Positions 9,054-17,723 of a DNA stretch of 64,000 bases are shown here, piece after piece (the stretch's first letter is position 1; each line of letters starts with the position of its first letter). Origin of the DNA: Pyrococcus kukulkanii (GTDB lineage Archaea > Methanobacteriota_B > Thermococci > Thermococcales > Thermococcaceae); the NCBI RefSeq assembly GCF_041647995.1, contig NZ_JARRIB010000002.1, forward strand, positions 216,432-280,431, given 5' to 3'. A program made the translations under genes and the position numbers. The notes below the pieces were generated by a model. That model was not told the DNA's origin. It made no database searches and saw only the letters and a program-made list of their open reading frames with translations.

Positions 9054-10065
9054 TGTCTCTCCTGTCTATTATGTGCTCAAGCTCCGGGCCTGTCTTTATT
9101 AGACCCACTGGAACACCAACTTTCTCCTCTATCTCCTCGATGAACTCCTTGGCTCTCCTGGGGAGCTTGTCGTAGTCCGTAACACCAAATGCCTCCTTAT
9201 CGTACTTATCGAGCATGGTAACTGCAAGCATCGTTGCACCATTGATCCTCGCGGAGTAGCGGGCCATCTCAAAGTCGAACCAGCCAACCCTTCTTCTCCT
9301 TCCAGTAACGGTTCCGTACTCAACCAAGCCAAGCCTATCGGCTTCCTCCATGGGCATCTCCGTTGGGAATGGGCCAGCGCCAACCCTAGTGGGGAAGCTC
9401 TTGAACACTACTATAACTTCATCAACCCTCGTCGGCCCTATTCCCACATCTGCAGCTATTGAAGAGGCAGAAACGTCCTTGGACGTTACGTACGGATAGG
9501 TTCCGTAGTAGAGGCTCAGGCCAAATCCCTGGGTTCCCTCCACCAAAACCAAGGCCCCCTCGTCTAGGGCATCGTTCACTTCAGCGGCAACATCCGTTAA
9601 GTAGGGCTCAAGCTCCTTGATGTCCTTGGCAAGCTTCGCCTTCCTCATGACCCTATCGGCATTTGCGGGGCCACAGCCCGAGCCGGTAGTTCCTATCTTC
9701 CCGTGGAGGTAGCCATTAGTTCTGTCGAGTTCCTTGTGCTTCTCCTCAATTATTGCGCAACGGTAGTCAATACCAACCCTCTCTTTAACGTTGAAGTCTT
9801 TGAGGTGCTCAAGTTCGTGGAAGAAAACTTCAGGATCAACTAAAACACCAGCTCCAACCAGAAGCCTCGCCTTCCTTTGCATAAATCCGGTGGGTAGCTG
9901 TCTTACAGCATATTTCTTTCCATTTATAAAAACACTATGTCCAGCGTTCGTTCCAACACCGCCCCTCGCTATTATCTTGGGCTCGTCATGCAAGGCGAGG
10001 TAGGCTATTATTGAACCTTTCCCTTCATCTCCCCATTGTCCACCAACAACTATCATGCTTGGCAT
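9046..10065 (-). CDS. purA: Adenylosuccinate synthetase
   Basis: Joins IMP and aspartate using GTP to give adenylosuccinate, the first committed step to AMP. The N-terminal phosphate loop [11 protein letters not shown] and the VGTNAGHS and TGSGCGPA motifs are clear. At 339 residues it matches the short archaeal (Pyrococcus) form, about 90 residues shorter than the bacterial enzyme. A TATA-like TTTAAATATTAA lies upstream at about 10118-10129 on the minus strand, so it has its own promoter. No other purine genes are nearby. Confidence 0.93.
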   Translation of the reverse strand: MPSMIVVGGQWGDEGKGSIIAYLALHDEPKIIARGGVGTNAGHSVFINGKKYAVRQLPTGFMQRKARLLVGAGVLVDPEVFFHELEHLKDFNVKERVGIDYRCAIIEEKHKELDRTNGYLHGKIGTTGSGCGPANADRVMRKAKLAKDIKELEPYLTDVAAEVNDALDEGALVLVEGTQGFGLSLYYGTYPYVTSKDVSASSIAADVGIGPTRVDEVIVVFKSFPTRVGAGPFPTEMPMEEADRLGLVEYGTVTGRRRRVGWFDFEMARYSARINGATMLAVTMLDKYDKEAFGVTDYDKLPRRAKEFIEEIEEKVGVPVGLIKTGPELEHIIDRRDTI

Positions 10066-10174
10066 GGTTCTTACCCAACCCTAAGTCAATAACCCCCTTA
10101 AAACAGTTGCGGATTTGACATTAATATTTAAACTTCTCATTGTTTTGTTCTATTACTATTACTACTGCTGACCT

Positions 10175-10205
10175 CCTCCCCGCCCTGAAGGGCGAGGCTT
10201 CCACC
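10175..10205 (-). mobile_element. IS200/IS605-type right-end relic (hairpin)
   Basis: On the minus strand this reads AAGCCTCGCCCTTCAGGGCGGGG, with a perfect hairpin core (10181-10194, CGCCCT/AGGGCG). This resembles the GCCC..GGGC hairpin at the right end of IS605-family tnpB elements in archaea. Nearly the same sequence occurs on the plus strand at 58191-58212, so the two form an inverted pair about 48 kb apart. No tnpB frame remains beside it, hence a relic or MITE-like end. The family assignment is from pattern memory. Confidence 0.45.
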
Positions 10206-10371
10206 CTGCAGTGGGTGTGAGGAGAGAAAAATTTGAAACCCACTCAGATACTAGGTGCATTTTTGCAACTGGTATGGTTGGCTTTCACCCTCGTTCACGT
10301 TGGGCTGTTTCGTAGATAGTAAAAAGTGTAAAATTTAGCATTAATTTTTATATGGTCTTGCGGGCAGTTTT

Positions 10372-10541
10372 GGTGGCGTGGCAGTCCCCAGTATGTGGGG
10401 TTTGTAAGCCCGAATGAGGACTGCCGAAAGCCTGAAGATGTGGGGAGTCACCGTTCCCCCGAAAGCCCTCCAATGAAGATTGGAGTGGGGAAGGTCAGTC
10501 GTAACGACATTTACGAACTTTACACAAGTTACGGCTGACCA
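10372..10541 (+). ncRNA. Candidate structured RNA with four hairpins
   Basis: A TATA-like TTTTTATATGG (10346-10356) stands about 25 bases before a segment rich in stems: GGCAGTCC 10380-10387 with GGACTGCC 10418-10425; GGGGA 10442-10446 with TTCCCC 10454-10459; CTCCAAT 10468-10474 with ATTGGAG 10479-10485 closing a GAAG loop; and a 13-bp stem, 10493-10505 with 10528-10540, with one wobble pair. CCGAAAGCC occurs twice between the stems. It does not look like RNase P, SRP, tRNA or a C/D RNA. I do not recognise the family. Confidence 0.45.
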
Positions 10542-10663
10542 GAACGGTCTCCTCAAGAGGTTCTCAAGAGGTCACCAGCCCAGGCCGAACGGAAATACCC
10601 AAAATCACAAAATTTACGATTGCAAAATACATAAACACAACAAAAGAACAGGCTTAAAGACCA

Positions 10664-12985
10664 TCACATCATCAAGTCTTCACTGTTGAGGTAGCCTTCT
10701 AAGTACAGCCCCCCAAGAAATGCCTGTCCAACGTTTATTCCGTTGTCCCCCCTTGGAACTTCATAGGTTGAGTAGAACTTCAGCCCCTGGGCCTCAACGA
10801 ACTTTCTTACTGTCTTGACTATGAGCTCGTTGTACGCAACTCCTCCGCTCATCGCAATCCCTTTAACACCAAACTCTTTTGCCTTCTCAACTGCAAGTTC
10901 CGCAAAGGTTCTCGCCAAGGCAAGGTGGACTGAATAGGCAATATCCGCTGGGTTTGCTTTGTCTATCACTTCGAGGACTTCTCTAAACAGCTCAGTTATT
11001 TTTATCTCCTCTCCCTCAACTGGAACCTTGAGCCCTAAATCGTTCTTCCCCTTGAAGGCGAAGCTCTCAAGCTTCATGGCTGGCTCTCCCTCGTAGTGCC
11101 TCCTGTAGGCGACGTTCAATAGGACTGCAAACGCATCGAGAACCCTTCCCGTTGAGGAGGCGTAGGCTACGTTAATCCCCCTTGCGAGCTGGTTGAATAT
11201 TACATTGAACTCTACCCTTCCATATTTTAGGCTTTCAACGGCCTTCGGGCAGAGCCTTTCAATTGTACTTCTAACTTCCTCGAGCTCGTACATCTCGCTT
11301 AGAATTCCTATTAGAGCCCGCAGTGGATAATAGCTCGCGAGATCCCCACCGGGAAGGGGATAGTACTCTATGTGAGCCAGCCTCTCCACGTCTTCGTAGC
11401 TGAGGTAGATAACTTCTCCGCCCCATGTTTTTCCATCGGTTCCGTAGCCAACACCATCTAAGGCTATCCCAACCACCTCCTCAAGCCCATGCTCGGCCAT
11501 GACTGAGGCTATGTGGGCATAGTGATGCTGGACTTGAAGTAGCTCTGCGTTTGTTTCCTCGGCTATCTCCATGGCAAGCTTCGTCGTGTTGTAAGAGGGA
11601 TGCAGGTCGGCGATTATTAAATCGAAGTCAGAAACCCTAAGGATTTTCCTGAAGTGGGCTACTGCCTCTCTCATGAACTCAAGGACTTCAATCTTCGATG
11701 TGTTCCCTATGTACTGGCTAGGATAGACCCTATTCCCCTTTACAACACCAAAAGCATTCATTAATTCGGCCCCTACAGCTAATCCCTTGTATTCAAAAGG
11801 TATCTCAATGGGCAGGGGAACGAATCCCCTTGATCTTCTAATCACTGCCCTCTTCCCATCGACGAACCTTACTACGCTATCATCGGCCCTGTTGGGAATT
11901 CTCCTGTTATGTAGGAGGAGATAATCTGCAACATCCTTAAGCTTTTCAAATGCCTCATCGTTGTCCTTTATCATCGGCATGCCAGGGAAGTTGGCGGATG
12001 TCATGACGTAAACAGGAGTTTTCGACCAGTGGAAGAGTATATAGTGGGTTCCAGCGTAGGGAAGCATGACTCCAATTGTGTGGAGTCCTGGGGCAAGATT
12101 CTCAGGGAGTGGGAACGGCTCCTTCTTCCTCAATGCCACTATTGGCCTCCTGTAGCTCGTTAGCTCTTCCTCTTCCTCCTCGGTTACATAGGCGAATGTC
12201 TTAATCGTCTCCAAGTCCCTGGCCATTATCGCGAAGGGCTTCTGCGGCCTGAACAGCCTTTTCCTTAGCTCAGCGACAACGTCTTCCCTTGTAGCGTCAC
12301 ATGCCAGATGAATTCCACCGATTCCCTTTATCGCTACTATGTAGCCCCTATCTATCAGCTTTGCCGCTCTCCTTAGGGGGTCCCCAATTACCTCCTCTCC
12401 GGTAGAGGTGTAGAGTCTATAGCTCGGCCCACAGGTCGGACATGCAACTGGCTCCGCATGGTACCTTCTGTTTAATGGATCTTCATACTCGCTCCTGCAG
12501 AAGTCGCACATGGGAAATTCTCTCATCGCCGTGTTTTCCCTATCGTAAGGGAGATCCTCTATAATGGTAAACCTAGGCCCACAGTTGGTGCAGACTATAA
12601 ACGGGTACATGAACCTCTTATCGTTTGGATCAAACAGCTCTCTTAAGCAGTCTTCACAGATCGCTATATCTGGGGGAATTATTGAATCTCCTTCTCCCTT
12701 CTTTTCCGTGGAGCTCTTTTCTATGTAGAATCTGCCAAAGCCCTGAATTGGGATTTCCTTTCTAATGACCTTTTCTATCTTAGCTAGGGGAGGTTTTTTC
12801 TTGTATAAATCTTCTAGAAATGCCTCAATATCTTCCTCTCTTCCTTCAACGACTATTTCAACTCCGGCATCTCCCAAATTCCTCACGTAACCCCTCAAGT
12901 TGTGAGCGTGAGCTATCCTGTACACGAAAGGTCTAAATCCTACAGCCTGAACTATTCCTTGAACGTGAATCCTGTATGCCTTCAT
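10664..12985 (-). CDS. hypF: Carbamoyltransferase HypF
   Basis: Makes the cyanide-ligand precursor for [NiFe] hydrogenase: it carbamoylates the C-terminal Cys of HypE using carbamoyl phosphate and ATP. Domains in order: acylphosphatase-like (VQAVGFRPFVYRIA, residues 10-25), two zinc-finger CxxC pairs (about 105-185), a YrdC-like domain, and the Kae1-like carbamoyl-transfer domain with HHYAHIASVMAEHG and DGVGYGTDG. The ATG at 12985 has a GGGGGAGAGG site directly before it and gives 773 residues, the normal size; the open frame extends a little further upstream without a ribosome site. It ends the hypC-hypD-hypF series; its partner hypE is at 42.4 kb. Confidence 0.93.
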   Translation of the reverse strand: MKAYRIHVQGIVQAVGFRPFVYRIAHAHNLRGYVRNLGDAGVEIVVEGREEDIEAFLEDLYKKKPPLAKIEKVIRKEIPIQGFGRFYIEKSSTEKKGEGDSIIPPDIAICEDCLRELFDPNDKRFMYPFIVCTNCGPRFTIIEDLPYDRENTAMREFPMCDFCRSEYEDPLNRRYHAEPVACPTCGPSYRLYTSTGEEVIGDPLRRAAKLIDRGYIVAIKGIGGIHLACDATREDVVAELRKRLFRPQKPFAIMARDLETIKTFAYVTEEEEEELTSYRRPIVALRKKEPFPLPENLAPGLHTIGVMLPYAGTHYILFHWSKTPVYVMTSANFPGMPMIKDNDEAFEKLKDVADYLLLHNRRIPNRADDSVVRFVDGKRAVIRRSRGFVPLPIEIPFEYKGLAVGAELMNAFGVVKGNRVYPSQYIGNTSKIEVLEFMREAVAHFRKILRVSDFDLIIADLHPSYNTTKLAMEIAEETNAELLQVQHHYAHIASVMAEHGLEEVVGIALDGVGYGTDGKTWGGEVIYLSYEDVERLAHIEYYPLPGGDLASYYPLRALIGILSEMYELEEVRSTIERLCPKAVESLKYGRVEFNVIFNQLARGINVAYASSTGRVLDAFAVLLNVAYRRHYEGEPAMKLESFAFKGKNDLGLKVPVEGEEIKITELFREVLEVIDKANPADIAYSVHLALARTFAELAVEKAKEFGVKGIAMSGGVAYNELIVKTVRKFVEAQGLKFYSTYEVPRGDNGINVGQAFLGGLYLEGYLNSEDLMM

Positions 12986-13075
12986 CCTCTCCCCCGAATG
13001 TTTTACGAAATTAAAAGCTTTATACGTTTCTAAAACCAAAAGTTGGGAACGGGAGGGGAGTTTTCAACCATGGGT

Positions 13076-14179
13076 TTAGAACAGGGCTCCGTACTTGTAG
13101 AATATTGAGCACGTGCCTTCGTAGGAAACCATGCAGGGCCCTATGGGGTGCCTCGGGGTGCAGGTCTTGCCGAAGTGCGGGCACTGGGGAGGTAAAGCTA
13201 AACCCCTGAGGATCGCACCGCAGAGGCAACCCTTTTCCAAGTCAGGAAGCTTCGGAACTTCCGGATCGTAGTAAGTCCTTATCTCCAACTCCCTCCACTC
13301 CCTCCTGAGCTCAAGTCCGCTCTCTGGAATTATTCCCAGGGCCCTCCACTTTGCATCCTTAACCTCGAAGAATTTGTCAATTAACTCTTGGGCCTTGACG
13401 TTTCCCTCCCACTTCACGGCCCTCGTGTACTCGTTTAGTATCTTTGCCTCTCCCTTCTTAACCATCTTTATGAGTAGGAGTATTGCCAGTAGCATATCAA
13501 CGGGCTCGAAACCGGCAACTACCTGGGGAATTCCATATTTTTCAGTTATATGAACCCATCCCTTAACGCCAATTATCGTGGAGACGTGCCCGGGGTCAAT
13601 TAGCCCATGGAACCTTGTTCCCCCCTTTACCAAGGCTTCAACTGCTGGAGGCGTTAGCCTGTGAACCGAATAGATCTTAAAGTTCTCCAATCCCTCCTCC
13701 ACAACGGCATTAAGCATTCCAGCGGCTGGAGCTGTTGTTGTCTCAAAGCCGGGTGAGAAGTGAACTACTAGCTTATCAGGATTCTCCTTGGCTATTTTGT
13801 AGGCATCGTAAATTGAGTAAACGACTCTAACATCGTAGCCTTCGCTCTTTAGATCGGCGAAGCTTCCCCTTGGTGTAGGAATTCTGTACATGTCTCCAAA
13901 AGTCGTCAAAATAATCCTCTCACCCTCTTCATAGGCTTGTTTCATAATCTCCATCATTTTTACTATGTCCTCTACTGGAGTTATACACACAGGACAGCCC
14001 GGTCCGCTCATTATTTTGACGTTCTCCGGCAGTAGTGATCTTATGCCTGCCCTTGTGACGGTATCCTCATGTGTTCCACAGACATGCATGAACCTTAGTT
14101 CCTCAAAACCTTTAGCTTCCTCATGTATCTTTCTGACTATCCTTTGGGCGATCTGCCTATCCCTGAATTTCTCAAGCAT
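13076..14179 (-). CDS. hypD: Hydrogenase Fe(CN)2CO assembly scaffold HypD
   Basis: Iron-sulfur scaffold that with HypC builds the Fe(CN)2CO unit of [NiFe] hydrogenase. It is 367 residues from the ATG at 14179, which follows GGAGGGATAGTC. Conserved family motifs are CGTHE, GPGCPVC and the C-terminal cysteine cluster KGCLCGAILRG...CPHFGKTCTP. It starts 2 bases after the hypC stop, so the two are translationally linked. Confidence 0.93.
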   Translation of the reverse strand: MLEKFRDRQIAQRIVRKIHEEAKGFEELRFMHVCGTHEDTVTRAGIRSLLPENVKIMSGPGCPVCITPVEDIVKMMEIMKQAYEEGERIILTTFGDMYRIPTPRGSFADLKSEGYDVRVVYSIYDAYKIAKENPDKLVVHFSPGFETTTAPAAGMLNAVVEEGLENFKIYSVHRLTPPAVEALVKGGTRFHGLIDPGHVSTIIGVKGWVHITEKYGIPQVVAGFEPVDMLLAILLLIKMVKKGEAKILNEYTRAVKWEGNVKAQELIDKFFEVKDAKWRALGIIPESGLELRREWRELEIRTYYDPEVPKLPDLEKGCLCGAILRGLALPPQCPHFGKTCTPRHPIGPCMVSYEGTCSIFYKYGALF

Positions 14180-14181
14180 GA

Positions 14182-14406
14182 CTATCCCTCCAGAGCTGAG
14201 AGAACTTCTTCCCACGCTTCAAGAATTTCCTTTGCTCTCTCCTCGTCGAGTTTCTCTATTGCAAAGCCAGTGTGAACTATCACGTAATCGCCAACCTTGA
14301 TGTCTGGGAGTAGATCTAACCTTACTTCCCTTTTAATGCCCCCAAAATCCACTATTCCAACGTTACCCCTAATTTCCACGACTTTCCCAGGAACGGCCAA
14401 GCACAT
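14182..14406 (-). CDS. hypC: Hydrogenase maturation chaperone HypC
   Basis: Small chaperone that carries the iron unit between HypD and the hydrogenase large-subunit precursor. It is 74 residues, beginning MCLAVPGKV with the essential Cys2. The ATG at 14406 is required to place that Cys at position 2, and GGTGGG lies ahead of it. The beta-barrel core GxVDFGGIKREV and VGDYVIVHTGFAIEKL are typical. hypC-hypD-hypF lie downstream of shyBGDA on the same strand, separated by the ATPase/unknown gene pair. Confidence 0.93.
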   Translation of the reverse strand: MCLAVPGKVVEIRGNVGIVDFGGIKREVRLDLLPDIKVGDYVIVHTGFAIEKLDEERAKEILEAWEEVLSALEG

Positions 14407-14484
14407 TCTTCCCACCTATTCTACCCTTCCCCGGCCGAACTTTTAGGTGTTTTTGGAACCTATGGTTCCCATCCAAAGGAAGTT

Positions 14485-15432
14485 TCAAATGAATCTCCAG
14501 AAGTTTCTGATGTAGAATTTTACCTCCCTTATCCAATCCTCTACTGGCGGGAGACTTCTTGAGGTTGCAAGACGGGTGTAGATTGTTCTTAAATATTCCT
14601 CAAGTACTTCTGAGTCTAAGCCAAGGGAAAATACGAGTTCCCACACCGTTTTATCTTGAGCCAATAGAAAGGCTATGTCGTTTTTAATTTTTACTAATCT
14701 TGGTGCCATATTATCCATCCACCATTTGACAAAACTTCTTTCATCTTGTTCCGAGAACCATACTGAACTTGTATAATCCATGTACACAAATCTTATCCCC
14801 TTCTGTAGGATCTCCTCCCAATTTTCCTGGAGGAATTTCGATGTTATTATGATATTCCCAAGCTTATAGGTGGGGAATACCCTGGGGGATTTACGTCTTA
14901 CCTTTGACGAAGTTATTTTCTTTGGATTTTGACGTTTCTGAGGTTTAGCATTGCCTAAGCCAGACTCAATATCTGCCAAGATCTCATTAAAGTGCTTATC
15001 CAAGAAATCTAAAACATCTAAAAGCATGTTGCTATAATATGGACTCCAAAGTCTGTTCTTTATTCGTTTGAGTATCTCTGATTTTGGAAAGATTTTCCCA
15101 ACGGTTCCTATGTAATCTAGAGCATGATGCAAAAATACGCATTTAACTCCATCCTCTCCATAGGCCCCGTAGGCTAAGTCCAAAAGAAAGTCAAGTTCCC
15201 ACTTTCTTCTTCTCCCCCAGTCGTGGTGCAAAGGTGAAAATCCCGTTATTACCCCAATTTCTTGAAGGTATCGGATATGGACATTAAGATCAAGGTCATC
15301 TGCTTCAATATTTTTTGATATCCAGTTTTCAGGAAAATCTATAAGCTCATTGGTGCCATCTGCTACTTCTTCCGAAATACCCAACTTCCTACACCATTTT
15401 CTGTGGATCACCCATTTGGGCAATACAATCAC
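14485..15432 (-). CDS. Unknown protein paired with the ATPase gene
   Basis: A 315-residue soluble protein that I do not recognise. The N-terminal half has clustered His/Asp/Trp residues (LHHDWGRRRKWE near residue 68 and FLHHALDYIG near residue 100), which could bind metal. The middle (residues 165-190) is Lys/Pro-rich and probably a linker. The C-terminal half is Trp- and Arg-rich. It starts within 3 bases of the end of the upstream P-loop ATPase gene, so the two act as a unit, inserted between shyA and hypC. A role in hydrogenase maturation is possible only by position; ATPase partner or cargo is equally likely. Confidence 0.6.
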   Translation of the reverse strand: MIVLPKWVIHRKWCRKLGISEEVADGTNELIDFPENWISKNIEADDLDLNVHIRYLQEIGVITGFSPLHHDWGRRRKWELDFLLDLAYGAYGEDGVKCVFLHHALDYIGTVGKIFPKSEILKRIKNRLWSPYYSNMLLDVLDFLDKHFNEILADIESGLGNAKPQKRQNPKKITSSKVRRKSPRVFPTYKLGNIIITSKFLQENWEEILQKGIRFVYMDYTSSVWFSEQDERSFVKWWMDNMAPRLVKIKNDIAFLLAQDKTVWELVFSLGLDSEVLEEYLRTIYTRLATSRSLPPVEDWIREVKFYIRNFWRFI

Positions 15433-15434
15433 CC

Positions 15435-16442
15435 CTACCCTACAATCCTCCTAATAGCCAAGAGCTCAAGCCTTCCCTGAGGTCTTAAAATTCCCTTCTT
15501 CGGATCTAAGAAGAGAATATTCTGCTTCACTAACCATCTTATTCCTGGGCTTACATCCTCTATCTTGATGAACTCGCTGTCCATAAAGCTTTTTAATATC
15601 CTTATAACTTCCCTGTAAATGATCCCGTTTTCCCTTTTGAGGTCATTCAGCTTAAATTTTATCCAATTCTCTCTTGTATCAAGTTCTCCCCTGCACCATT
15701 CTTCTAGGTTGTCCTTGTGAAGAGAAGCAAGTGTGAGATAGGAGGGCTTTCCCCCAAAGTGCCTGATGACTAATTCTATCTCTTCCCCCTTAAATCCAAG
15801 TTCTTCAAGGAATTCTCTCGCAGTATCCTCATCAAAATCATCTACCAAGAAGAATTCGGCCCTACCGTGGAGCATTGCTTCGCTGTACACCTTCTCAATG
15901 AAGAGAGAATCTGAGGTTATTGTGAAGACGTGGGCTAGGTGTAGTTCTTTCGTAAGTCCGACTAGGAGGTTGAAGAGTTCATAGAGTAGTGGTCCATTTA
16001 TTTTGAGGTCTTCAACCTTCTGGAGCTCATCTAAGATTAGAATTGGAATTTTTCCACTTTTCCTAATCTTTTTCAAAGTCTCAATTATATAGGAAAAAGC
16101 GTTTTCGTGGTTCCCAATTACCTCTCTCAGCAGAGCTTTTGGAACTGGAATTCCGTGGATAATCCCAGGTAGATCCTCTACTATTGCTTTAACAACGTCC
16201 TTCTTGCCTCTGTGTATCGAGAACAGAATATTAAGGAAATCAGAAGGGCTGGATATAGCATGCCACCTGAGGTTTATATAGAATGGAACAAAATCCTCGG
16301 AAAGTCTCCTAGAAAATTCCATTAGTAGTGTTGTTTTGCCCGAGTTTATCGGGCCGTAAATGAAGAAGATTGTGTTTGGCTCGCTCTCAACGAAAGTTCT
16401 GAGGAGAGCCAGCTCTTTCTCCCTGTCGTAAAACATGAACAT
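15435..16442 (-). CDS. Archaeal P-loop ATPase (ATPase_2 family), copy 2
   Basis: Close paralog of the gene at 8.0-9.1 kb, with the same [15 protein letters not shown] Walker A, Walker B ILILDELQ and C-terminus [13 protein letters not shown]. The frame opens with TTG at 16463, but the ATG at 16442 fits better: a TATA box (16466-16478, TTTTTATATTTTT on the minus strand) sits at the distance expected for a leaderless transcript starting at that ATG, and no ribosome site precedes either. It gives 335 residues. It lies only about 40 bases after shyA yet appears to have its own promoter. Confidence 0.75.
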   Translation of the reverse strand: MFMFYDREKELALLRTFVESEPNTIFFIYGPINSGKTTLLMEFSRRLSEDFVPFYINLRWHAISSPSDFLNILFSIHRGKKDVVKAIVEDLPGIIHGIPVPKALLREVIGNHENAFSYIIETLKKIRKSGKIPILILDELQKVEDLKINGPLLYELFNLLVGLTKELHLAHVFTITSDSLFIEKVYSEAMLHGRAEFFLVDDFDEDTAREFLEELGFKGEEIELVIRHFGGKPSYLTLASLHKDNLEEWCRGELDTRENWIKFKLNDLKRENGIIYREVIRILKSFMDSEFIKIEDVSPGIRWLVKQNILFLDPKKGILRPQGRLELLAIRRIVG

Positions 16443-16465
16443 CCCAAAGAAATGTTCGCTCAAAA

Positions 16466-16478
16466 AATATAAAAATTT
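16466..16478 (-). promoter_or_regulatory. TATA box for the copy-2 ATPase gene
   Basis: An AT-only box between the shyA stop and the ATPase start, centred roughly 30 bases before ATG 16442. This predicts a transcript with little or no leader and expression independent of the hydrogenase operon. It is inferred from spacing only. Confidence 0.4.
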
Positions 16479-16482
16479 AAGC

Positions 16483-17721
16483 TCAAAGTCTAACGAAGTG
16501 CACTGAACAGGAGATACATGGGTCGAATGCTCTAACTATCTCCTCCAATTTTTTCTTCAAAGACTCCTCTGGCACTGATCCATACATCTTCTTAGCGTCT
16601 TCAAGTAAGCTAAGCTCCATCATCCCTTGATTAAATGCAGTCGGTGTGATCGTGTTCGACCACACGACTTTTCCATCTTCGATTCTATAGTGATGGACTA
16701 GAACTCCTCTGGGAGCTTCAACATATCCAATCCCTTCCCCGCTTTTTTCTTCCGGTTCCACAATGCCTTTTTCTATTCCCTCACTTGCTATTTTATTGCT
16801 GAGCTCAGCAACTCTCTCTAAAGCATAGACAAGCTCTATGGCTTGGGCTAAGTTGTTGTATATTACGTATCTGCTCTCAATTTTGTCTTTGTAGGTATCT
16901 AGCAGTCTCCCCGCTTCCCCCTGAATGTATTTTTCTTTCAATAATAACCTAGCCAATGCACCGACAAAAATAGGTTTGCCTTTGTAGTAGGTATGCTTTG
17001 CAAAGCTGTAGTTTACTGGAACTTCGTCAAGCTCTATATATTGAATTCTGTCTTCCCCAACTATTAGGTCATCTCCCCACAAGTATTCACTGGTAACCAT
17101 CGGAATTTCAGCTTTAGCCCCTCTTGGTTCTTGAGAAGCAAATATTCCAACTATCCTTCTGGCAAATTTAACTAGTGACTCTGCATGCTTTGCTATTCCT
17201 TCCAGTTCTTCTTCTCTTGGATACCTTCCAAATCCTCCTGGCTTTATGTTTATTCCATGAATTTCTCTTCCCCCTAGGAGCTCTCTTATCGTGTTACCAA
17301 ATGCCTTTATTGTCAATCCTTCCTTTATTAACTCCCCATGCTTTGGTATCATTGAGATTGCATCTGGATAGCCAAAAATATCCGGCAACGCTAGGAGGTA
17401 AAGGTGCAGGGCGTGGCTCTCTATTATTTCTCCCCATAGAACAAGTTCTCTAAGCTTCTCGACGGTTGGTGGAACATCTATCCTGAGGGCATTTTCTATG
17501 GCTCTCACCGATGCAACGGAGTGAGCTACGTAGCAGATAGCACATATCCTTGCCTCAAGATCGGGAACGTCCCAGTAGCTTCTTCCTAACGTCAGGATTT
17601 CGAAGAATCTTGGTCCTTCAAGTATCTTAACTCTCGCCTCCTTAACAGTTCCATCCTCAACAACTATCTCTGCCTTTCCGATCCCCTCAACCCTGGTGAA
17701 TTCATCAAGCTCTATTATCAT
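16483..17721 (-). CDS. shyA: Sulfhydrogenase II alpha subunit ([NiFe] catalytic)
   Basis: Large subunit of the cytoplasmic heterotetrameric [NiFe] hydrogenase, which interconverts H2 and protons with NAD(P)H. It is 412 residues. The nickel-iron ligands are the CxxC in RICAICYVAH and the C-terminal DPCISCSVH; only FVRL follows the His, an unusually short tail for the maturation protease to remove. Adjacency to the Nfn pair matches SHII of P. furiosus rather than SHI. ATG 17721 follows GAGGTGG; the stop of shyD lies 3 bases before it. It is matured by HypC-F in this window. Confidence 0.9.
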   Translation of the reverse strand: MIIELDEFTRVEGIGKAEIVVEDGTVKEARVKILEGPRFFEILTLGRSYWDVPDLEARICAICYVAHSVASVRAIENALRIDVPPTVEKLRELVLWGEIIESHALHLYLLALPDIFGYPDAISMIPKHGELIKEGLTIKAFGNTIRELLGGREIHGINIKPGGFGRYPREEELEGIAKHAESLVKFARRIVGIFASQEPRGAKAEIPMVTSEYLWGDDLIVGEDRIQYIELDEVPVNYSFAKHTYYKGKPIFVGALARLLLKEKYIQGEAGRLLDTYKDKIESRYVIYNNLAQAIELVYALERVAELSNKIASEGIEKGIVEPEEKSGEGIGYVEAPRGVLVHHYRIEDGKVVWSNTITPTAFNQGMMELSLLEDAKKMYGSVPEESLKKKLEEIVRAFDPCISCSVHFVRL

Positions 17722-17723
17722 AA

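Larger units (their letters stand above)
10066..10663. other. Non-coding stretch between purA and hypF
   Basis: About 600 bases with no convincing protein gene. From left to right it holds the purA promoter (minus strand), an IS605-type end hairpin near 10.18 kb, an unremarkable AT-rich piece, and a plus-strand promoter followed by a strongly base-paired RNA candidate (10.37-10.54 kb). Short ORFs here on both strands lack ribosome sites and cross the hairpins, so they are not called. Confidence 0.7.

Noticed and set aside
10341..10689. ORFs on both strands over the structured RNA
   Set aside because: They lack ribosome sites and their sequence is dictated by the hairpins; stem pairing explains the region better.
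13020..13229. Minus-strand frame between hypF and hypD ends
   Set aside because: It overlaps the cysteine-coding end of hypD in another frame and has no ribosome site.
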